The notes under the pieces were generated by a model. It saw only the letters and a program-made list of their open reading frames with translations. It was not told the DNA's origin and did not search any database. A program made the position numbers and the translations under genes. Below, one piece after another: positions 56,090 through 64,000 of a DNA stretch of 64,000 nucleotides (the stretch's first letter is position 1; each line of letters begins with the position of its first letter). The stretch lies in NCBI GenBank assembly GCA_963709295.1, contig CAVPVW010000008.1, forward strand, positions 806,001 through 870,000, written 5' to 3'. Source of the DNA: JBGPQJ01 sp963709295. Lineage in GTDB: Bacteria > Chloroflexota > Anaerolineae > Anaerolineales > Villigracilaceae.

Positions 56090-58045
56090 CTAATTCTTGG
56101 GGTTGAGGCCAGCCGGGGGACGGAAGTCCGATTTGTAAAGCGGCAGGACGACAAAAAAGGTGGTGCCCTCCCGCGTCTTGGATTCGACCCAGATGCGCCC
56201 CTCGTGATTATCCACAATGGACTTGACGATCGCCAGCCCAAGCCCGGTGCCGGGGACGCCCTTCGGGGCGTTGCTGGCGCGGTAGAACTTGTCGAAGATG
56301 TGCGCCTGGTCGGAGATCGGGATGCCGATGCCCGAATCCTTGATGGAGGTGATCAACTGCTCCTCCTCCACGCTCATTCGAATGACAACGATGCCGCCTT
56401 CGGGAGTGTACTTGACCGCATTGCCGATGAGGTTATCCAGCATCTGGCGCAGGCGGATCGGGTTGCCCAGCACGGGCAGCAGGGTCTGAGGCACATCCAC
56501 TGTCACCTTGAGGCGCTTGTCCTTGATCTGATTGAAATAGGTATCCAGCGTGTAGCGCAGGATGCCGTCCATGGCGACCAGGTCCTTGCGGCTGTCGAAC
56601 CCGGCTTCGATGCGGCCCAGGTCGAGCAGGTCGTTGACGAGGGTGGTGATGCTGTTGACGCTGCCCTGAATCCGCCTTACAAATTCCTGTTGCTGCTCGT
56701 TAAGCGGGCCGATGCGGTCCAGCAGTTCCACATACCCCATGATGGCGGTCAGCGGCGAGCGCAGGTCGTGCGACACGGTATGGATGAAATCGCTCTTCAG
56801 CCGGTCGAGCATCTTGAGGTGCGTGATCTCCTGCATGGTGATCGCCGAGCCGACCCCCTGGATGGGCGTGTACTGGGCGTTGAACACGCGCCCGTCCTCG
56901 AAGCTGATCTCATGGTGCTTGAGCGGACTCTCCTCCACGGAACCGAGCAGGGCGCGCACGTCCTGGTGCTGGATCACGTCGAACAGGTTTTGGCGCGAGA
57001 GATCGGAGAGGCCCAGTCCAAACGAACGCCGCGCCGAGGGGTTGATCAGCATGATACGCAGGTCGCCATCGAGCATAATGACGCCATCGTCGATGTTGTC
57101 CAGCATGGTCTCGAGCTGCACGCGCTCCTGTTCGGATTTACGATACAGGCGCGCATTCTCGATGGCGTTGGAGGCATAGTCGGCAAGCAGGGAGAGCAGC
57201 AGCACATAGTGATCGCGGAACGGGCGGTTGGTCTGCCGGTTCACCACGCCCAGAACGCCGAAGACCTTATTCTGCAGGCGCAGCGGGACGTAAATGAGGG
57301 CATGGACGAGGTAGGCAGATTTGATCTTCTGCGGCGAGGCGCTGCTGAACGTGACCGGCTCTCCGGTGCGGACGACCTGTCCCGCCATGGAATCGGCCAC
57401 CTTCAAGCGGAAGGTGCGCGCCGCCTGTTCGCCCAGGTTGCGTTCGGCGCGGACGTACAACTCCCCGGTGGATTCATCGACGAGCAGCAGCTGGCCTTCC
57501 TCGGCGCCGGTCAATTCCACCGCCGTGCTGACCACATTGGACAACACGTTGTCGATGGCGAGCGAACCGGTGATGGCGTGTCCCAGCCTGACTAGCGTTT
57601 CAAGTTCCTTGACGCGCTTCTCCAGTGAGGAGGTGGTGTTCTTGACTTCCTTGCGCACCCAATCGCCGAGGGCTTCCGCCCGTTTCTGGCAGCGCTGCAT
57701 CGTCTCGAGAATCTCGTCCGTGCGCAGGGGCGGGAAGAGCACGTCGCTGATGCCGATGCGCAGGGCTTTTTTGATCAGGTCCGGGGACTCGAAGTCCGCG
57801 AACATGACGATGGGCAGGGTCGGGAAGCGTTCGAGCATGTTCTGCGACAGCTTCATCCCATCCGCGTTCTTGAGCCTATCGCCGATCACCACCATGGTCG
57901 GGGTGGTCTCCATCAGCGCCTTCTCCAGCGCGGCCTGATCGTGGATGGTCAGAACGAGATAACCGGACGCGCGCAGCGCCCGTTCGAGCAGCTGCAGAAC
58001 GGGGGATTTTTCCAGTGCGAGGAGGATGGTTTGCGATTTGGACAT
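56090..58045 (-). CDS. Sensor histidine kinase with receiver-like, GAF and PAS domains
   Basis: 651 residues, cytoplasmic, no spans. Order: receiver-like domain (1-120), GAF (about 160-300), PAS (about 315-420), HisKA with HTVSHDLRSPLTAIMGYVEL (phospho-His), and HATPase_c with LDNLIGNAVKYTPEGG (N box), DSGIGIP and VPGTGLGLAIVKSIVD. The catalytic part looks complete. In the receiver-like domain the position of the phospho-acceptor Asp is Gly (VVIGDRLKNADG aligned to a typical DxxLPxxxG), so it is probably a pseudo-receiver. The gene starts 7 bases after the upstream regulator. Confidence 0.88.
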   Translation of the reverse strand: MSKSQTILLALEKSPVLQLLERALRASGYLVLTIHDQAALEKALMETTPTMVVIGDRLKNADGMKLSQNMLERFPTLPIVMFADFESPDLIKKALRIGISDVLFPPLRTDEILETMQRCQKRAEALGDWVRKEVKNTTSSLEKRVKELETLVRLGHAITGSLAIDNVLSNVVSTAVELTGAEEGQLLLVDESTGELYVRAERNLGEQAARTFRLKVADSMAGQVVRTGEPVTFSSASPQKIKSAYLVHALIYVPLRLQNKVFGVLGVVNRQTNRPFRDHYVLLLSLLADYASNAIENARLYRKSEQERVQLETMLDNIDDGVIMLDGDLRIMLINPSARRSFGLGLSDLSRQNLFDVIQHQDVRALLGSVEESPLKHHEISFEDGRVFNAQYTPIQGVGSAITMQEITHLKMLDRLKSDFIHTVSHDLRSPLTAIMGYVELLDRIGPLNEQQQEFVRRIQGSVNSITTLVNDLLDLGRIEAGFDSRKDLVAMDGILRYTLDTYFNQIKDKRLKVTVDVPQTLLPVLGNPIRLRQMLDNLIGNAVKYTPEGGIVVIRMSVEEEQLITSIKDSGIGIPISDQAHIFDKFYRASNAPKGVPGTGLGLAIVKSIVDNHEGRIWVESKTREGTTFFVVLPLYKSDFRPPAGLNPKN

Positions 58046-58052
58046 AAGAGAA

Positions 58053-59216
58053 CTACGGACGGCGGAGCGGCTTGGTCGCCTCCCTGCTGGTCAACACAGC
58101 CATGCGCTCGAGCGCTATCCGGAGGGTGTTCAACGCAGCCTTCTGGTCGGACGTCAACGTGCCCATCTGCTCGGAGAGCAGCAGCTGCAGGGGGTATTGC
58201 GCCGTCTGGACCTGTTCCTGAACTTCGCCGCGCAGCGTCTCGAAGCGGTCGTACCTTCGCTTCTCGCCCTTCTGCGCGACATCCGCTGTTTGCGCCAGCG
58301 CGCGGAACAACTGGGCGTTGACCAGCGAGATGGAGGCGTAATCCGCCAGCGCCTCGAGCAGGGATTGGACGCTCTGATCGAAGGGACGGTCCGCTTTGCG
58401 CACCATGGCCAGCAGGCCGATCACGTCATTCTGAATTTTAATCGGCACCACCACCGCCGACTTGCCGATCTGCGCGATCTTGAATTGTTGAAGCGGTGCG
58501 CCGTTGATGGCCAGCGTCTCGCCGGAGAGCGACACCAACCCTCCCATGCCGTCGTCCAGCGGCTGGTTCATTTTCTTCGCCCAGGCCTCGGGCAGCCCGA
58601 GATGCGCGGACAGGTGGTTGGCGTGCGTTTTCTCGTCGCGCAGGGACAGCCAGCCCATGTCCGCTTCGGACACCTGCACGGCTCCCTCGACGATCTTTTC
58701 GAACAGCACGCGCTGGTCGGTGATGGAGATGACGGCGCGGCCGATGGTGAAGATGGTGGTCAGCTCGCGCACGCGGCGCTGGAGCTCGAGGTTGGTCTGC
58801 TTAAGCTGGCGGTCCAGCTGTTCGCGGGCGCGTCCCTCGCGGGTCTGTTTGAGCACCCGTTCGACCGCCACCACCACTTCGGTTTCGCGCACCGGCAGAG
58901 TGATGTAGTCCGCCGCGCCGAGGCGAAAGGCCTGGATCACATCGTGCTCGCTGCCCTGGTTCGCCAGTACAATAAAGGGGGCGGAGATGCCCTGAGAGGA
59001 CAGCGCCACCAGCAGGTCCTTGCCACTCAAGCCGGGCAGAACCAGGTTGGAAATGATCAAGTCGGGGGCGGCCTGCACGGCCTGTCGGATGGCGGTTGCC
59101 GCGTCCGTTGCCACGTTGACCTGATACCCAAGCGGTTTCAGTGCCTGACGGGCGATCAGGTCGCTGACATCCGGATCGCTTTCCACCACCAGTATTCGTT
59201 CCGCGGATAAGGCCAT
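58053..59216 (-). CDS. Receiver-like plus GAF domain regulator
   Basis: 387 residues. The N-terminal receiver (ILVVESDPDVSDLIARQALK; ADYITLPVRETEVVVAVERV) reads LIISNLVLPGLSG, with Asn in place of the phospho-acceptor Asp. A coiled-coil linker leads to a GAF domain (about 150-300) and a helical tail. There is no DNA-binding or enzymatic output. It is the first gene of an operon with the histidine kinase and may be a scaffold or ligand sensor for it. Confidence 0.82.
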   Translation of the reverse strand: MALSAERILVVESDPDVSDLIARQALKPLGYQVNVATDAATAIRQAVQAAPDLIISNLVLPGLSGKDLLVALSSQGISAPFIVLANQGSEHDVIQAFRLGAADYITLPVRETEVVVAVERVLKQTREGRAREQLDRQLKQTNLELQRRVRELTTIFTIGRAVISITDQRVLFEKIVEGAVQVSEADMGWLSLRDEKTHANHLSAHLGLPEAWAKKMNQPLDDGMGGLVSLSGETLAINGAPLQQFKIAQIGKSAVVVPIKIQNDVIGLLAMVRKADRPFDQSVQSLLEALADYASISLVNAQLFRALAQTADVAQKGEKRRYDRFETLRGEVQEQVQTAQYPLQLLLSEQMGTLTSDQKAALNTLRIALERMAVLTSREATKPLRRP

Positions 59217-59290
59217 ATCAATTTATGATAGCATGAATCTTAAAAAATTGGGCTGGTTAAGCGAAATGTAAGCCCGAACAGGGAGCAGCA

Positions 59291-60850
59291 ATGGACGATT
59301 TTCTTTGGTGGCGCGACGGCGTCATCTACCAGATCTACCCGCGCTCGTTCGCGGACTCAAACGGCGACGGCTTTGGCGACTTGCGGGGTATTACCGCCAA
59401 ACTGGACTACCTGGCCTTTCTCAGAATTGACGGCATCTGGTTCTCGCCGTTCTTCCCCAGCCCGGACAAGGACTTCGGCTACGACGTGGCCGATCACACG
59501 GCCATCGATCCGCGCTACGGGACGATGGAGGACTTCGATACCCTGGTGAGGGAGGCGCACAAGCGCGGAATCCGGGTCATCCTGGACATGGTGCTCAACC
59601 ACACCTCCGACCAGCACCCGTGGTTCGTCGAGTCGCGCTCCAGCCGCGAGAACCCCAAACGTGACTGGTTCCTGTGGCGGGATAAACCCAACAACTGGGC
59701 TTCGGTCTTCGGCGGCTCGGGCTGGGTGCTCGATGAGAAGACGGGGCAGTATTACTTTCACATGTTTCTCAAGGAACAGCCCGATGTGAACTGGCAGAAC
59801 CCCGAGGTGCGGCAGGCGCAGCTGGATGTCTTCCGCTTCTGGCTCGAGCGCGGCGTGGACGGCTTCCGCCTCGACGTGTTCAACGCCTACTTCAAGCATC
59901 CCGGCCTGGAGGATAACCCCACCAAATTTGGGCTGCGTCGCTTCGACAAGCAGATCCACGTCAACGACATGGACCGCCCGGAGATGATGCCGCTGCTGGG
60001 CGAGCTGCGCTCCCTGCTGGATTCCTACCCTGAGCGGTATTCCGTGGGCGAGCCGTTCATTCCCACGATCGAGAAGACCGCCCGGTACGCCGGCGAGGGG
60101 AAACTGCACACCGCCTTTCATTTCTTCTACGATGACATGAGCCTCATCCCCAAATGGAGCGCGAACCACTTCCGCCGGCAAATGCTCGAGCTGGGCAAGG
60201 CCTCCAGCAGCGTATACCTCCCGGCCCTGGCGATGAGCAACCACGACTCCACGCGTGCCGCCTCGCGCTACTGCCACGGCGAGGACGACGCCAACGCCAG
60301 ACTTGCCATGGCGATGCTAATGACCATGCGAGGCACGCCGTTCATTTATTATGGCGAAGAGATCGGCATGCGGAATATCTCCCTGAGCCGCAAGGAGATC
60401 ATGGACCCGGTCGGGAGATATTACTGGCCGGTCATGAAAGGCCGCGATGGCTGCCGCACGCCGATGCAGTGGAATGATTCCGCCAACGCCGGATTCTCGA
60501 CGGGCAAGCCGTGGCTCAAGCTTCACAAAAATTACACAGAGCGCAACGTCGCTGCACAGGAAAACGATGCCAGTTCAATGCTCAATTTCACTCGCAGGCT
60601 GATTGCCCTGCGCAAGGAATATCGCGCGCTGAGGGACGGGGGCATCCTTTTCCTCGAACCTCCGCAAAAGGACGTGCTTGCCTACCTGCGGCTCTCGACA
60701 GAAGGGACGATCCTAGTTGCGCTGAATTTCAGTAAAAGGAAAAGGAAGCTCGACCTCCCGCCGGGAGACTGGCAGCCGCTGCTGACGACCTCCGCGCGCG
60801 AGGGGAATGTCAGCGAGAAGGTCGAGTTACACCGTATGAAGTGTGCCTGA
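59291..60850 (+). CDS. GH13 alpha-glucosidase
   Basis: 519 residues of the oligo-1,6-glucosidase / alpha-glucosidase type, cytoplasmic. Seen: WWRDGVIYQIYPRSFADSNG, VILDMVLNHTSDQHPWF, the nucleophile Asp in GVDGFRLDVFNAYF, the acid-base Glu in RYSVGEPFIPT, and the third acid in AMSNHDSTRAAS. TPMQWNDSANAGFS is the usual late motif. It splits glucose from the ends of alpha-glucans or oligosaccharides; whether 1,4 or 1,6 is not certain. Start after GGGAGC. No sugar transporter is adjacent. Confidence 0.93.
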   Translation: MDDFLWWRDGVIYQIYPRSFADSNGDGFGDLRGITAKLDYLAFLRIDGIWFSPFFPSPDKDFGYDVADHTAIDPRYGTMEDFDTLVREAHKRGIRVILDMVLNHTSDQHPWFVESRSSRENPKRDWFLWRDKPNNWASVFGGSGWVLDEKTGQYYFHMFLKEQPDVNWQNPEVRQAQLDVFRFWLERGVDGFRLDVFNAYFKHPGLEDNPTKFGLRRFDKQIHVNDMDRPEMMPLLGELRSLLDSYPERYSVGEPFIPTIEKTARYAGEGKLHTAFHFFYDDMSLIPKWSANHFRRQMLELGKASSSVYLPALAMSNHDSTRAASRYCHGEDDANARLAMAMLMTMRGTPFIYYGEEIGMRNISLSRKEIMDPVGRYYWPVMKGRDGCRTPMQWNDSANAGFSTGKPWLKLHKNYTERNVAAQENDASSMLNFTRRLIALRKEYRALRDGGILFLEPPQKDVLAYLRLSTEGTILVALNFSKRKRKLDLPPGDWQPLLTTSAREGNVSEKVELHRMKCA

Positions 60851-60885
60851 TGAAAAGCAGTTAGCAGTTATAAGGAGGGACTTTC

Positions 60886-61176
60886 ATGCGAGATGAAATT
60901 ACGGAATTAATTCGATTAGGACCCTTCCCGAACGAAACAAGTGCGACTCCCGAAATTGTTGACCAGTATGCTGAATTGATTAACGCAATTTCACCGCCAG
61001 TCAGCTTGGATGAAGCAAAATCACTTCTGACACTCTTTGGCACAGATACCTTTTTTGGAGCAGCCTGGTCGTTAGTACACCTTATCGAGTCATGTCCAGA
61101 ATGGTCTGCTGAAGCTCTTGCGAACGTTGAGGACAATATTTGGATTACCATGCTAAGGGAAAGACTTCAGGCTTAG
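60886..61176 (+). CDS. Small hypothetical protein, 96 aa, low GC
   Basis: Predicted all-helical soluble protein: ELIRLGPFPNETSATPEIVD, LINAISPPVSLDEAKSLLTL, FGTDTFFGAAWSLVHLIESC. Its GC content is clearly below that of its neighbours, which suggests recent acquisition. Proteins with this ELIRLGPFP opening occur sporadically in distant bacteria and I know of no function; an immunity-type role is possible. The start follows AAGGAGGG. Confidence 0.7.
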   Translation: MRDEITELIRLGPFPNETSATPEIVDQYAELINAISPPVSLDEAKSLLTLFGTDTFFGAAWSLVHLIESCPEWSAEALANVEDNIWITMLRERLQA

Positions 61177-61228
61177 CATTTTTCGCTCGGCACGGGTCTA
61201 CCAAGCCTCCAACCTGCTAATATAAACT

Positions 61229-61259
61229 ACCTCCCGCCTGTTGATTCACGGCGGGAGGT
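61229..61259 (+). terminator. Hairpin before the methyltransferase-like gene
   Basis: ACCTCCCGCC at 61229-61238 pairs perfectly with GGCGGGAGGT at 61250-61259. No T tract follows on either strand, so it could instead be a leader structure for the gene at 61277. Confidence 0.45.
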
Positions 61260-61276
61260 TCGCTATACTGTTCTTG

Positions 61277-63494
61277 ATGGACATCTTCGCCTCGGCACCC
61301 TATCTCATCGGCAATCCGCCCGCCTCGCCGGAACCGCTGGCGCGCTACCTGCCGCCCGTCACGCAGGGCGCCGTCTCCGCGTGGCTGGGGCAGCACGTCC
61401 CGGTTGGAGCGTGGGTGCTGGACCCGTTCGGGGCATCACCCATCGTCGCTGTCGAATCGGCGCGCGCAGGGTATCGCGTGCTCGTCGCGGCGAACAACCC
61501 CATCTCGCGCTTCCTGATCGAGATGGCCGCTAACCCCCCTTCCGTGGCTGACCTGCAGGCCGGGCTGGCGGAACTGGGCGCGTCGCGCAAGGAGGACGAG
61601 CGGCTCGAGGGGCACATCCAGTCGCTGTACCAGACCGTGTGCGCCAACTGCCACCGCACCATCCAGGCCGAGGCCTTTATCTGGGACAGCAAGTCCGGGC
61701 TGCTCGAGGGGCGCCTCTACACCTGCCCGCACTGCGAAGATAGCGGCGAAAAAGCTCCCGACATCTCGGACGCGGTCAACGCCTCCAAGTGGGCCAAGTT
61801 GGAAATGATGCACCGCTCGCGCGCGCTGGAACGCATCGCCCCGATTAACGACCCGGACCGGGTTCACGCCGAGGAGGCGCTGGCCATCTACCTGCCGCGC
61901 ACCGTCTACGCGCTCGGCACGATCATCAACCGCATCGAGCTGCTCAAGCTGACGCCCCAGCGCCGCCGCGCGCTGACCGCCCTCGTGCTGACCGCCTGCG
62001 ACCAGGCCAGCGGCATGCGGATCCATCCCCCCGACAAGCGCAGGCGCCCGCGCTCGCTCGCCCTGCCGCCCCGCTTCCGCGAGAACAACCTGTGGCAGGC
62101 GCTGGAGGACGGCATCAACCTGTGGGCGGGAACACCCGAAGAGGGAGTCGCGCTGACGCAGTTCCCCGCCCCGCCCCCGGAAAGCGGCGGCATCTGCCTG
62201 TTCGAGGGCGCGGTGCGCGAGCTCATTCCCCATCTCGAGGCGTATCCCATGTCCGCGGTGATCGGCGCCATCCCGCGCCCGAACCAGGCCTTCTGGACCC
62301 TGTCCGCGCTGTGGGCCGGCTGGTTTTGGGGACGCGAGGCGGTGGGCCCGTTCAAGTCGGTGCTGCGCCGGCGACGCTACGACTGGCAGTGGCACGCCGA
62401 GGCGCTGAAGTCCGTCTTCGCCGGGCTGTCAAAGCCGCTCGCCGAGGGGACGCCCTTCTTCGCCCTGCTCACCGAAGGCGAGCCGTCCTTTGTCACTGCC
62501 GCTCTGCTGGCCGCGCAGGTCGGGGGCTTCGACCTGAAAGCCTTCGCCATGCGCACGGCGAACGACCCGCTGCAGATCCACTGGGAGCGCGGCGCGGATT
62601 TCCAGCCGCCCTCGAAGCCGCCCGAGAAGCAGGCCGTGCGCGACGCGTTGACCGCCTATCTGAACGACCGGGTCGAGTCGGCGACCTTCCTGCATGTGCA
62701 CACGGTGGGCGTGGCGGCGCTGGCCGAAAAGCGCGCGCTGGCCTGGTCCGACGAGGCCGTGACCGAGACCGGGCAGGTCATCGTTCATTCGCTCAACCAT
62801 CCCTCGTTCGAACATTTCGACGCCAAGACCACGCCCGAGAGCGGCACGTGGGGGTTGGTCCGGCCCAACCCCGAGGCGCATCCCCTCGTGGATCGGGTGG
62901 AGATGGCCGTCGTGCGTTTCCTGCAGGCGAACCCGAACACCTCGCTGGAGGACATCCAGCGGGCGCTGAACGAAAAATTTCCCGGTGCGCTCACACCCCC
63001 GCTGTCGGTGATCGGCGCGGTGCTGGAATCCTACTGGAGTCGAAAACGGCGGCTGGACGATGCGCGAACAGGACGAGCCTTCGGTCCGGCGCGCGGATTT
63101 GGAGGAGGCGCAGAAGCTGCTCGAAAAACTCGCAGGGCGGATGAACTACGCCGTCTCCCGTACCGACCCGAACCTGGTGCTGTGGTCCGAGCAGGATTCT
63201 CCCGCCTGGACGTTCTACGTCATCGCCTCGGCGGTGGCAGGGAAGGTGCTGAGCGGCAATCGCCAGCGCCCCGAGCGGACGGTGGTCGTGCTCCCCGGCG
63301 GACGGGCGGGTTTACTGGCTTACAAGCTGCGCCGCGACCCGCACCTGAGGCAGTTGGCCGAGGCCTGCCACTTCCTCAAGTTCCGCAACCTGCGCCAGAT
63401 CGCCGAGATCCAGCTGTTGACGCGCGAGACCTGGCTGGAGGCCGTTCATGGCGACCCGATCGAAGGCGCGTCCGCCCAGATGATGATGTTCTAA
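61277..63494 (+). CDS. DNA-methyltransferase-like protein with zinc ribbon (one frameshift)
   Basis: About 739 residues, starting MDIFASAPYLIGNPPASPEP. The SAM-binding region reads WVLDPFGASPIVAVESARAG, with NPISRFLIEMAANPP, as in large adenine methyltransferases of the DUF1156/COG1743 type. A zinc ribbon (CANCH, CPHCE) lies at about residues 120-155. Where those enzymes have the (D/N)PPY catalytic motif, this protein reads VIGAIPRPNQAFWTLSALWA, so catalysis is doubtful. Near 63040 the frame shifts by one base; the other frame continues MREQDEPSVRRADLEEAQKL and ends at 63494. The C-terminal 140 residues (LVLWSEQDSPAWTFYVIASA) are an alpha/beta domain of unknown type. Confidence 0.7.
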
Positions 63495-63545
63495 CGAAAA
63501 TCTTATCGGTTTCCGGTAAAATAGCGCGACAGGAGACTTACTGTT

Positions 63546-64000
63546 ATGTTCTTATTCGAAGGAAATGACCGCCGCAAGGAAGAAGAACGCATCCGCAACG
63601 AGGGACGCCTGCCCGCCGGGCAGTCGCTGACACTCAAGTTCCCGGTGCTGCACTACGGGCCGGTGCCGCCGTTCAACGCCGCCACGTGGGATTTCCGCGT
63701 GTGGGGCGAAGTCGAGGAAGAGAAAACCTGGGTTTGGAGCGAATTCAACCAGCTTCCAAGAAGCACCATCCAGATGGACATCCACTGCGTCACGCGCTGG
63801 AGCAAGGTCGATACGGCCTGGGAGGGCGTCTCCGTGCGGACAATGGTCGAGCAGGGGCTGTTCAAGATCAAGCCGGCGGCGAGATATGTCATGCAGCACG
63901 CCGAGTACGGCTTCACCGTCAACCTGCCGCTGGAGGTGGTGCTGGCGGATAACTTCCTGCTGGCGACGCACTTCAACGGCGAGCCGATCTCGCCCGACCA
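63546..64000 (+). CDS. Sulfite-oxidase-like molybdoenzyme, N-terminal part (3' truncated)
   Basis: 151 residues visible, open to the window edge. MFLFEGNDRRKEEERIRNEG, then LPAGQSLTLKFPVLHYGPVP, ATWDFRVWGEVEEEKTWVWS and MDIHCVTRWSKVDTAWEGVS. The Cys in HCVTRWS is the expected molybdenum ligand of the sulfite oxidase / YedY-type fold. No twin-arginine signal is present, so it should act in the cytoplasm as in the YuiH-type branch. The start follows AGGAGACTT. Confidence 0.88.
   Translation, partial: MFLFEGNDRRKEEERIRNEGRLPAGQSLTLKFPVLHYGPVPPFNAATWDFRVWGEVEEEKTWVWSEFNQLPRSTIQMDIHCVTRWSKVDTAWEGVSVRTMVEQGLFKIKPAARYVMQHAEYGFTVNLPLEVVLADNFLLATHFNGEPISPD

Noticed and set aside
56204..59210. Long open frames antisense to the kinase and regulator genes
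   Set aside because: Both are His/Asp/Gly-rich antisense shadows; the sense frames encode complete signalling domains.
1..64000. CRISPR arrays, tRNA or rRNA genes, prophage
   Set aside because: I saw no regularly spaced repeats, no cloverleaf with a CCA-type end, no rRNA-like stretch and no phage structural or integrase genes. Short tRNA-like folds could still be missed by eye.

Overview
The window is about 60% GC, gene-dense and bacterial. Protein content points to the Chloroflexota, most likely an Anaerolineae-type organism. The clues are an ssb / DUF3467 / translin-like neighbourhood, the DUF3090 plus SCO1664-family pair that is otherwise best known from Actinobacteria, many lipoproteins with Pro/Thr-rich linkers, an F420-type nitroreductase, and large GT39-like membrane proteins. 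This assignment is inference from gene content; there is no rRNA in the window and I found no tRNA. About eleven otherwise well-conserved genes are interrupted by single-base frameshifts. That looks more like residual sequencing or assembly error than decay, so I give those genes as single features spanning the shifts.

Layout. 1-5413: the end of a sugar nucleotidyltransferase, an aminotransferase, a polyphosphate glucokinase, a HicB-like/DinB protein and a DEAD-box RNA helicase. 5414-14929: a hairpin-rich spacer, small proteins, mutS2, a 5'-3' exonuclease, a higBA toxin-antitoxin pair, an AbrB-type regulator, a DnaJ-like chaperone with an HtrA lipoprotein protease, and a LOG-family protein. 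14985-24807: a PBP-like protein with degenerate catalytic motifs, a zinc-ribbon protein, folP, a STAS-like protein, an IS200/IS605 element (dead-looking tnpA, tnpB), a terpenoid-cyclase-fold protein, folK and a thiolase. 24939-36105: a run of hydrolases and membrane proteins, then an accessory stretch of lipoproteins and duplicated small genes. 36178-42805: an M14-type deacylase and two large membrane glycosyltransferase-like proteins, one fused to a beta-propeller.

The most interesting region is 43423-50545. One strand encodes, in order: a small lipoprotein, a 39-residue single-span peptide ending in WIYQGF, an MBOAT acyltransferase, a membrane SGNH protein, a lipoprotein joining an SGNH-like domain to a beta-propeller, an acyl carrier protein and a fatty-acyl-AMP-ligase-like enzyme. 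The parts match the Gram-positive Dlt D-alanylation system one for one (DltX, DltB, DltD, DltC, DltA), but the adenylating enzyme resembles a fatty-acyl-AMP ligase. I read it as a Dlt-like envelope acylation system that would move an acyl group from an intracellular carrier to an extracellular polymer.

50611-64000 is mostly housekeeping: homoserine dehydrogenase, the SCO1664/DUF3090 pair, ssb with DUF3467 and translin-like genes, a nucleoside deoxyribosyltransferase, a two-gene signalling operon whose receivers both lack the phospho-acceptor Asp, a GH13 glucosidase, a methyltransferase-like protein without its catalytic motif, and the start of a sulfite-oxidase-like molybdoenzyme that runs off the window.
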